Positions 1 through 5,415 of a DNA stretch of 5,415 bases are shown here, piece by piece. The stretch is from Chitinophagaceae bacterium (GTDB lineage Bacteria > Bacteroidota > Bacteroidia > Chitinophagales > Chitinophagaceae): NCBI GenBank assembly GCA_947481355.1, contig CANKGM010000165.1:1-5415 (forward strand). The letters are read 5' to 3'. Position 1 is the stretch's first letter. Each line of letters opens with the position of its first letter. The position numbers and the translations under genes are program-made. The notes beneath the pieces are model-generated. The model did not search any database. It worked only from the letters and a program-made list of their open reading frames with translations, and had not been told where the DNA came from.

Positions 1-453
1 AGGTATAATGCAGACGACACTCCTAAGGCAGATTTTGTATTGAATAATTCAATTTACAAAGGGGAAATTTTAGTAGGCGGAAAAAACTTTGGTAGTGGAA
101 GTAGCCGTGAGCATGCTGCATGGGCTATTTATGATTATGGGTTTCGTTGTGTGGTATCCAGTTTTTTTGCTGATATATTTAAGAACAACTCTATGAACAT
201 TGGTATTTTGCCAGTAACTGTTTCAGAAGGGTTTTTGCATAAAATATTTTTGGCTATAGAGGCTGATCCTAATTCATTAATTGAGGTGGATCTTCCAAAA
301 CAACTTATTTCTATTGTTTCAACTGGCGAAAGTGAATCATTTGATATTAATGGGTATAAGAAGCATAACTTAATCAATGGATTTGATGATATTGATTTTC
401 TTCACAACATCAAATCTGAGATTACAGCATTTGCTCAACATACTAAATACTGA
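1..453 (+). CDS. leuD: 3-isopropylmalate dehydratase small subunit (LeuD), 3' part
   Basis: Small subunit of the LeuCD isomerase, which interconverts 2- and 3-isopropylmalate in leucine synthesis and acts on citramalate/citraconate/3-methylmalate where a citramalate route exists. The frame is open from base 1, so the gene begins upstream. About 150 residues are visible against roughly 200 for the family, so some 40-50 N-terminal residues are missing. The swivel-domain signature is clear: GKNFGSGSSREHA at visible residues 27-39, followed by a DYGFR stretch, SSFFADIFKNNSMNIGILPV, and near the end KKHNLINGFDD, matching the usual KHxLxNGxDD. The position before GSSREH is Ser, where the E. coli enzyme has Cys. 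The small subunit carries no Fe-S ligands itself; those are in LeuC, expected directly upstream. The gene ends 45 bp before the synthase gene, consistent with one operon. The ATG at 40 is internal, since family similarity continues upstream of it. Confidence 0.95.
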   Translation, partial: RYNADDTPKADFVLNNSIYKGEILVGGKNFGSGSSREHAAWAIYDYGFRCVVSSFFADIFKNNSMNIGILPVTVSEGFLHKIFLAIEADPNSLIEVDLPKQLISIVSTGESESFDINGYKKHNLINGFDDIDFLHNIKSEITAFAQHTKY

Positions 454-498
454 TTCTTTTAGTTCTCAAATTTAAACGCCCACTTAGCCAATCTACGC

Positions 499-2025
499 AT
501 GCCCAAATCAACACGGTATATTGAAATCATGGATACCACCCTTCGGGATGGTGAACAAACTAGTGGTGTGTCTTTTTCTTCATCTGAAAAATTGACTATT
601 GCACAGTTGTTACTTACCGAAGTGAAAGTTGATCGCATTGAGATTGCTTCAGCCCGGGTTTCTGAGGGTGAGTTTGATGCAGTAAAAAAAATTACACGTT
701 GGGCAAAGTCAAAAGGGTTGTTGAAAAAAGTGGAAGTGCTCACCTTTGTTGATGGTAATGTGTCTATTGATTGGATGACAAAAGCCGGTGCTAAAGTGAT
801 GAACTTGCTCACCAAGGGTTCAATGAATCACTTAACGCATCAATTGAAGAAGACACCTGAGCAGCATTTCGCTGAAATTGCAAAAGTGATTGCCTTAGGT
901 AAGAAAAAAGGGATTGAATGCAATGTATATCTTGAAGATTGGAGCAATGGCATGCGTAATTCCCCAGAGTATGTATTTCGTTTTTTAGATTTTTTAACGA
1001 AGCAACCGGTAAAGCGAATCATGTTGCCCGATACGTTGGGTATTCTTGAGCCAAGTGAAGTGAGCAATTTTATCAGTCAAATTGTAAAACGATATCCAAC
1101 TAGTCATTTTGATTTTCATGGCCACAATGACTATGATCTAGGGACTGCCAATGTATTGGAAGCAGTGAAAGCCGGTATTCAAGGAATTCACCTAACCATT
1201 AATGGCATGGGTGAACGAGCTGGTAATGCCCCACTAGCTAGTGCTGTCGCTGTATTACATGATTTTATGCCAAACGTTAAAACCGGTGTTGCAGAGAAAT
1301 CATTGTATCAAACTAGTCGCCTTGTTGAAACATTCTCTGGCTTTCGTATTCCAGATAATAAACCTGTTGTTGGAGCTAATGTGTTTACACAAACTGCAGG
1401 TATTCATGCTGACGGGGATAAAAAAAATAATCTTTATTTCAATGACTTAATGCCTGAACGTTTTGGAAGGCAGCGTCAATATGCATTAGGAAAAACGAGT
1501 GGTAAATCCAACATTGAAAATAATTTAGCCCAATTGGGTATTGAGCTTTCAGATGCAGATTTGAAGAGAGTCACACAGCGTATCATTGAATTGGGCGATA
1601 AAAAAGAAGTAGTTACACAATCTGATCTTCCATATATCATTTCTGATGTGATTGATAGCAGTTCTATTGAGGAAGAAAAAGTTCACATTGAAAATTATGT
1701 ACTCACTCATTCAAAGGAATTGAGGCCATCAGTGACCTTGCAAATAAATATTGAGGGAGAGATATTTGAAGAGCATGCTCAAGGTGATGGGCAATATGAT
1801 GCATTCATGAATGCACTCAGAAGTATTTATAAAAAGAAGAAATTATTGCTTCCTGTATTGACAGACTATGCAGTGCGAATTCCACCGGGGGGTAAGAGTG
1901 ATGCGTTATGTGAAACCATCATCACATGGGATTATAAAGGTAGAGAATTTAGAACACGTGGGTTAGATAGTGATCAAACCGTAGCTGCTATTAAGGCTAC
2001 ACATAAAATGTTGAATCTAATTTAG
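499..2025 (+). CDS. cimA: (R)-citramalate synthase, Leptospira type (LeuA-like family)
   Basis: Predicted to condense pyruvate with acetyl-CoA to (R)-citramalate, the first step of the threonine-independent isoleucine route; cytosolic. The 508 residues match the three-part family plan: HMGL-like TIM barrel (about 5-275), linker subdomains (about 280-385) and C-terminal LeuA-type regulatory domain (about 390-508). The barrel has DTTLRDGEQTSG at 12-23, metal ligands D17, H207 and H209 (HGHND), and NGMGERAGN at 235-243 with N243. Residues reported for Leptospira interrogans CimA (numbering from memory) recur: R16, D17, L81, L104, Y144, E146, T179, then, shifted by one, H303, D305, N311, L312, Y313. 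L81, L104 and Y144 form the small hydrophobic pocket for pyruvate. Automatic annotation would probably say 2-isopropylmalate or homocitrate synthase. The ATG is the only start: an in-frame TAG lies at 460-462, and from it R16/D17 fall at the same numbers as in Leptospira. No Shine-Dalgarno is seen. Family certain; substrate inferred from the pocket. Confidence 0.88.
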   Translation: MPKSTRYIEIMDTTLRDGEQTSGVSFSSSEKLTIAQLLLTEVKVDRIEIASARVSEGEFDAVKKITRWAKSKGLLKKVEVLTFVDGNVSIDWMTKAGAKVMNLLTKGSMNHLTHQLKKTPEQHFAEIAKVIALGKKKGIECNVYLEDWSNGMRNSPEYVFRFLDFLTKQPVKRIMLPDTLGILEPSEVSNFISQIVKRYPTSHFDFHGHNDYDLGTANVLEAVKAGIQGIHLTINGMGERAGNAPLASAVAVLHDFMPNVKTGVAEKSLYQTSRLVETFSGFRIPDNKPVVGANVFTQTAGIHADGDKKNNLYFNDLMPERFGRQRQYALGKTSGKSNIENNLAQLGIELSDADLKRVTQRIIELGDKKEVVTQSDLPYIISDVIDSSSIEEEKVHIENYVLTHSKELRPSVTLQINIEGEIFEEHAQGDGQYDAFMNALRSIYKKKKLLLPVLTDYAVRIPPGGKSDALCETIITWDYKGREFRTRGLDSDQTVAAIKATHKMLNLI

Positions 2026-2101
2026 AATTATTTATAAATCGCTCATCGCTATCTAATATAAAAGTTAACTAGGAGATTAGTGAAGGCAAAAACTCAACAG
2101 C

Positions 2102-3172
2102 ATGAATAAAAATATCTTAATTGTTCCGGGAGATGGAATTGGACAAGAAGTAACAGCAGTAGGAAAAAAAGTGTTGGATAAAATAGCTTCAAAATTTGGA
2201 CACACCTTTACTTACGATGAAGCATTGATTGGTCATGTTGCTATTGAAGCAACAGGTAATCCATTGCCTGAAGAGACACTGGCTAAAATGCGTGCATCTG
2301 ATGCGGTATTGTTTGGTGCAGTAGGGCATCCAAAGTATGATAATGACCCAACAGCAAAAGTGCGACCTGAGCAGGGCCTATTAAAGATGAGAAAGGAACT
2401 TGGACTATATGCAAATCTTCGTCCAATTAAATTATTCGATGAGTTATTAGGGGCATCTAGTATTAAACCAGAAATATTAAAAGGAGCTGATATTCTTTTC
2501 TTCCGTGAGTTAACTGGAGATATTTATTTTGGCGAAAAGGGAAGAAAAAATGATGGTGATACTGCTTATGATGTGGCAGAATACAGTCGTTTTGAAGTTG
2601 AGCGTATTGCTCGAAAGGCATTTGATGCGGCACGTACGCGAAGAAAGAAAGTGTGTTCAGTGGATAAAGCGAATGTATTAGAGACGAGCAGATTGTGGAG
2701 GGAAGTAGTTCAAAAAATTGCATTGGAGTATCCAGACGTAGAAGTAGAGCATCAGTTTGTAGATTCTACTGCCATGATGTTGATAAAAGACCCAACACGT
2801 TTTGATGTGGTAGTTACCGCTAATCTATTCGGTGATATTTTAACAGACGAAGCATCACAAATTGCTGGTTCAATGGGAATGTTGGCTTCTGCTTCAATTG
2901 GTGATGGTACAGGCGTATATGAGCCTATCCATGGATCGGCCCATGATATTACAGGTAAAGGGGTAGCCAATCCACTTGCCTCTATTTTATCTGCAGCTTT
3001 GTTGTTGGATATTTCATTTGGACTTAAAGAAGAATCAGATGCATTGATTAATGCAGTGGATGCTGTATTGAAAGCTGGTTTCAGAACACGCGATATTGCG
3101 GATGTTACCACATCACCTGATAAAATTCTTGGTACAGAAGCAATGGGCAACGAAGTGCTTTCTAGAATTTAA
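2102..3172 (+). CDS. leuB: 3-isopropylmalate dehydrogenase
   Basis: NAD-dependent oxidative decarboxylation of 3-isopropylmalate to 2-oxoisocaproate (leucine). With citramalate synthase next door it probably also converts 3-methylmalate to 2-oxobutanoate (isoleucine). The 356 residues are normal full length. Visible motifs are VPGDGIG at 8-14; the three substrate arginines R97, R107 (ANLRP) and R135 (RELTG); Y142; K189 in the DKANVLE stretch; and the Mg-binding aspartates D221 (VDSTAMM), D245 and D249 (NLFGDILTDE). GSAHDITGKG at 278-287 carries the Asp-Ile pair (D282, I283) typical of NAD rather than NADP use. The usual RELTGG is RELTGD here (D140). The ATG is fixed by an in-frame TGA at 2081-2083 and lies right before the first beta strand. 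It follows the synthase gene by 76 bp and is the last gene before a strong terminator. An AGGAG at 2071-2075 is too far from the ATG to be its ribosome site. Confidence 0.96.
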   Translation: MNKNILIVPGDGIGQEVTAVGKKVLDKIASKFGHTFTYDEALIGHVAIEATGNPLPEETLAKMRASDAVLFGAVGHPKYDNDPTAKVRPEQGLLKMRKELGLYANLRPIKLFDELLGASSIKPEILKGADILFFRELTGDIYFGEKGRKNDGDTAYDVAEYSRFEVERIARKAFDAARTRRKKVCSVDKANVLETSRLWREVVQKIALEYPDVEVEHQFVDSTAMMLIKDPTRFDVVVTANLFGDILTDEASQIAGSMGMLASASIGDGTGVYEPIHGSAHDITGKGVANPLASILSAALLLDISFGLKEESDALINAVDAVLKAGFRTRDIADVTTSPDKILGTEAMGNEVLSRI

Positions 3173-3195
3173 TTTATTTATCAAATCATATAACG

Positions 3196-3235
3196 AACCC
3201 ATGTGAATGTTTTTCACATGGGTTTTATTTTTTTA
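3196..3235 (+). terminator. Rho-independent terminator of the leu/cim operon
   Basis: A perfect 12-bp inverted repeat (AACCCATGTGAA at 3196-3207, TTCACATGGGTT at 3212-3223) encloses a 4-base loop, TGTT, and runs straight into a T-rich tail (about 3222-3235). It starts 24 bp after the leuB stop. The tail is on the 3' side only, so it should act on + strand transcripts from leuB and shield the next gene from read-through. Confidence 0.9.
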
Positions 3236-3355
3236 TATACTACCATAAATAGATGTTATTTTTATGAAGGTTATATCATGGATGATTACAAACATGATGT
3301 ATATGAAACTTTGATAATTTTTTTGGTAAACAAGCCTTAACATAAATCATTAGCC

Positions 3356-4393
3356 ATGAAGCGTGTACTTTTATTTTTTGTATTATCCTTTGCTTCAATA
3401 GTTGCTTTTTCGCAGAAGCATAAAGTGAAGTTGGTTCCTAATAAAGCACATTCTTCAGTTGAGGTGTATGTTGGGGGTAAGCATTTTACTGATTTCTTTT
3501 TTCCTGATACAATTGCCAAACCCGTTTTGTATCCTATCAATGCTCCTGATGGAGTTACCATAACACGTGGCTTTCCTATGAATCCTAAACCCGGGGATCC
3601 TACGGATCATCCACATCATTTGGGATTATGGTTGAATTATGAAAATGTCAATGGACTAGATTTTTGGAATAACTCATTTGCCATACCTGCTGATAAAAAG
3701 CATTTGTATGGAACTATTCGTTTTGATGGGATTACACAGTTAAAAAATGGTTTAACTGGTTTACTTAGTTATAATGCATCTTGGATGGATAGTGGAGGTA
3801 AAATTCATTTGACCGAATCTACCAACTATGCGTTTTCTGAGATACATGGTTCATGGGTTATCGATAGAACGACAACCCTAAGTGCTATCATCCCAGTGCT
3901 ATTTAAGGATGCTAAAGATGGATTTCTTGGGCTACGTGTTGCCCATGAGTTGCAAATCCCTACCAAGGAATCAAAAAAATATACCGATTCTAAGGGCATT
4001 GTAACTGAGGTGCTTGCTACGACAGATAGCATTGCCAATGGCAATTATGTAAATAGCAATGGATTATATGGGGATGCTGTATGGAGTACTAAAGCACCTT
4101 GGTGCATGATGTATGGAAAAATGGGGAATGATTCTATCAGTATATTAATTATAGATCATCCTAAAAATCTAGGTTACCCTACTAATTGGCACGCTCGGGG
4201 ATATGGACTTTTTGCTGCTAATCCATTAGGGGAGAAAATATTCACGAATGGGAAGGCGGAGCGCAACTTTTCGTTGAATCCTGGAGAATCTATAACCTTT
4301 AAGTACCGCATCGTTATTTCATCAGGTAAAAAGCTATTGAGCAAGGAAGAAATTGCTCAATTGCAGCATGATTTTTTGGAGATAGTCAATTAA
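3356..4393 (+). CDS. Secreted DUF6807 (PmoA-like, PF14100) family protein
   Basis: Exported protein of unknown biochemical function. Residues 1-19 form a signal peptide: K2-R3, a hydrophobic run rich in Leu/Phe/Val, and a likely cut at AFS|Q, leaving an N-terminal Gln as is common in Bacteroidota. No lipobox Cys is present, so it is probably periplasmic and soluble. The mature part (about 326 residues) shows the family landmarks I know: KPVLYPI at 55-61, TDHPHHLGLW at 83-92 with three histidines (H85, H87, H88), VNGLDFW at 98-104, and TNWHARGYGLFAANPLG at about 276-292 with W278-H279 and N289-P290. It ends with a LNPGESITFKYRI strand. The clustered histidines could bind a metal or sugar, but this is inference. 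The 'PmoA' label is a misnomer: there are no membrane helices and no likeness to particulate methane monooxygenase. The gene stands alone between two terminators, upstream of a susC-like gene, which fits a role in polysaccharide or carbon-source handling. The ATG places the signal peptide correctly; no Shine-Dalgarno is seen. Confidence 0.85.
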   Translation: MKRVLLFFVLSFASIVAFSQKHKVKLVPNKAHSSVEVYVGGKHFTDFFFPDTIAKPVLYPINAPDGVTITRGFPMNPKPGDPTDHPHHLGLWLNYENVNGLDFWNNSFAIPADKKHLYGTIRFDGITQLKNGLTGLLSYNASWMDSGGKIHLTESTNYAFSEIHGSWVIDRTTTLSAIIPVLFKDAKDGFLGLRVAHELQIPTKESKKYTDSKGIVTEVLATTDSIANGNYVNSNGLYGDAVWSTKAPWCMMYGKMGNDSISILIIDHPKNLGYPTNWHARGYGLFAANPLGEKIFTNGKAERNFSLNPGESITFKYRIVISSGKKLLSKEEIAQLQHDFLEIVN

Positions 4394-4822
4394 TTTGAGG
4401 GAAAGGATAATAGGAGGTATATTTTTTAATTAATCGCAATTCCTCCTCATGTAGAGTTTCTACTTTTTTTAAAGATCGTGTTTCCAGATTTTTATTCTAT
4501 AAAAACTATTAAATAGTTGATATATAATATTTTATGTATTAATAATATATTTAATTTTTATTATTTGGTTACTTTTTTGCCACTAATAATTGGTTTTGAA
4601 GTCATTTTTTCAACCTTTTTTATTGCGAGATGTTAATTAAATATTAAGTTTGTGCAGCGATATGTACAAATTACATGTCTATTTCTAGCTTAAATACGAA
4701 AACGTTTGCTTAAATAAACCTCATTAACAACGCAATATAATAGCCAGCATTTTGGCCATCATTACCAAAATCTCAACATTTTTTAATAGTAACAAACATT
4801 TCAAACCAAATCTATCTTCATT
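4394..4822. other. 429-bp AT-rich gene-free region upstream of susC-like gene
   Basis: No credible reading frame was found on either strand; stops are dense throughout. The first part holds the candidate terminator of the upstream gene. From about 4490 to 4570 the sequence is almost only A and T, including a 15-bp dyad centred on 4511 (AACTATT-A-AATAGTT, 4504-4518). The rest (about 4570-4822) must carry the promoter and 5' leader of the receptor gene. I looked for the Bacteroidota promoter pattern (TTTG, about 19 bp, TAnnTTTG) and found isolated TTTG boxes (for example 4649-4652 and 4705-4708), but no convincing pair. No riboswitch or tRNA-like fold was recognised. Confidence 0.6.
4451..4470 (+). 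terminator. Short candidate Rho-independent terminator after the DUF6807 gene
   Basis: GTAGA (4451-4455) and TCTAC (4459-4463) form a 5-bp perfect stem with a GTT loop, followed at once by seven T residues (4464-4470). It lies about 58 bp after the stop codon. The stem is short and half AT, so strength is doubtful. A second weak pairing, AGGAGG (4412-4417) with CCTCCT (4442-4447), lies just upstream and may help the RNA fold. Confidence 0.45.
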
Positions 4823-5415
4823 ATGAAACAATTCTTTCATAGAAGTGCAATTAAGTCCGCATCAATGATCATGGTATCATTGTTGTTGAGCGTAGTTGTA
4901 TTAGCGCAGAAAAAAATAACAGGTTCTGTTGTTGACGCCAAAACAGGCGCAACTATTGCTTCAGCTTCGGTTGTAGCTAAAGGTGCAAAAGGTGGTGCAA
5001 CAACTGCTGCTGATGGTTCATTTGCTATCACCGTACCAGAAGCTGTTAACACATTAGTCGTTTCTTCATTAGGATATGCTACACAGCAGGTTCGTATTGG
5101 AGATGCATCAACTTTAAAAATTAGTCTATCACAAGTTACTGAGCAACTTACTGATGTAGTAGTAGTTGGATATGGTACACGAAAAGTGAAGGATGCAACA
5201 GGTTCTGTAGTATCCCTTTCCGAAAAGAATTTCAACAAAGGCCTTATTTCATCACCTGAGCAATTGTTACAAGGCCGTACTGCCGGTGTAACCGTTACAT
5301 CAACAAGTGGTGAGCCTGGTGCTGCTGTAAACATCAACATTCGTGGTACTGCTTCTATCAGATCAGGGAATAATCCACTTTTCGTTGTTGATGGTGTTCC
5401 TTTGGAAGGCGGTGG
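4823..5415 (+). CDS. SusC/RagA-family TonB-dependent outer-membrane receptor, 5' part
   Basis: Start of an outer-membrane, TonB-driven importer of the type that pairs with a SusD lipoprotein to take up oligosaccharides or other large nutrients. Only 197 residues of a family usually about 1000 long are present; the frame is open to the window edge. Residues 1-28 are a signal peptide with a likely cut at LA|Q (A28-Q29). Residues about 32-103 are a carboxypeptidase-regulatory-like domain, with ITGSVVDAKTG, a TTAADGSFAITV turn and SSLGYATQQV. The SusC landmark follows: LTDVVVVGYGTRKVKDATGS at 109-128, which includes the TonB-box-like region. The plug begins next: LLQGRTAGVTV at 148-158, NINIRGTASI at 170-179 and PLFVVDGVPL at 185-194. 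There is no N-terminal STN domain, so direct signalling to an anti-sigma factor is unlikely. The ATG is chosen because it gives a complete signal peptide; the ATG codons at residues 15 and 17 would remove its positive N-region. A susD gene is expected downstream. The substrate cannot be told. Confidence 0.95.
   Translation, partial: MKQFFHRSAIKSASMIMVSLLLSVVVLAQKKITGSVVDAKTGATIASASVVAKGAKGGATTAADGSFAITVPEAVNTLVVSSLGYATQQVRIGDASTLKISLSQVTEQLTDVVVVGYGTRKVKDATGSVVSLSEKNFNKGLISSPEQLLQGRTAGVTVTSTSGEPGAAVNINIRGTASIRSGNNPLFVVDGVPLEGG

Noticed and set aside
459..1067. Minus-strand frames across the first part of the synthase (459-815, 840-1067)
   Set aside because: They are antisense to the motif-rich cimA coding frame and show no domain or initiation signal of their own.
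499..2025. Homocitrate synthase, NifV-like or true LeuA assignment of the synthase
   Set aside because: The family is shared, but the pocket residues L81, L104 and Y144 and the overall motif wording agree better with Leptospira-type citramalate synthase. It remains a fallback if substrate tests disagree.
2463..3150. Minus-strand frames inside leuB (2463-2723, 2752-3150)
   Set aside because: They are shadows of the well-conserved leuB frame, with low-complexity translations.
3264..3314. 16-codon mini-ORF upstream of the DUF6807 gene
   Set aside because: It starts with ATG and ends at TGA but has no ribosome site, no run of regulatory codons and no attenuator-like hairpins after it. Chance is the simpler explanation.
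3356..4393. Methane monooxygenase subunit (from the 'PmoA' family name)
   Set aside because: The protein is secreted and soluble, with one signal peptide and no transmembrane helices. It does not resemble the membrane subunit of particulate methane monooxygenase.
4412..4417. Perfect AGGAGG after the DUF6807 gene
   Set aside because: It is not followed by a start codon at useful distance or by an open frame, and it can pair with CCTCCT at 4442-4447. It is not a ribosome site for any gene.
4649..4743. Possible promoter boxes (TTTG at 4649-4652 and 4705-4708, TATAAT at 4736-4741)
   Set aside because: None pairs with a partner box at the spacing expected for the Bacteroidota housekeeping sigma factor, and such words are common in AT-rich DNA.
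4837..5340. 167-residue open frame on the minus strand
   Set aside because: It lies wholly within the susC-like gene, which has a signal peptide and clear family motifs on the + strand. The minus frame is Thr/Val/Ala-rich with no recognisable domain and is a shadow.

Overview
The window looks like chromosomal DNA from a Bacteroidota bacterium, plausibly of the Chitinophagaceae/Sphingobacteriia type. The reasons are AT-rich DNA, start codons with no Shine-Dalgarno sequence, a SusC/RagA-type TonB-dependent receptor, signal peptides cleaved just before Gln, and the gene order leuD - cimA/leuA-like - leuB. The exact genus cannot be fixed from the sequence alone.

Left half (1-3235): the 3' part of a branched-chain amino acid operon, all on the + strand. 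It holds the C-terminal three quarters of leuD (isopropylmalate isomerase small subunit), then a 508-residue synthase of the isopropylmalate/citramalate synthase family, then leuB (3-isopropylmalate dehydrogenase). A 12-bp perfect hairpin with a T-rich tail closes the operon. The synthase matches the Leptospira-type (R)-citramalate synthase in its pyruvate-pocket residues, so it is best called cimA rather than leuA. The three genes then make sense together. CimA joins pyruvate and acetyl-CoA to give citramalate. LeuCD isomerises it, and LeuB oxidises the product to 2-oxobutanoate, the isoleucine precursor. The same LeuCD and LeuB also serve leucine synthesis. leuC and a true leuA are expected upstream, outside the window.

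Right half (3236-5415): an unrelated exported/outer-membrane region. A secreted protein of the DUF6807 ('PmoA-like', PF14100) family stands alone with its own probable short terminator. A 429-bp, very AT-rich stretch without genes follows. Last comes the start of a SusC/RagA-family outer-membrane receptor gene (signal peptide, carboxypeptidase-regulatory-like domain, start of the plug), which runs off the right edge. This receptor probably opens a SusCD-type glycan uptake locus, but its substrate cannot be read here.

No tRNA, rRNA, CRISPR array, insertion sequence or other mobile element was seen. The most useful observation is the functional reassignment of the synthase to citramalate synthase, with a largely kept isoleucine-binding regulatory pocket. 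I did not find evidence for a wholly new system.
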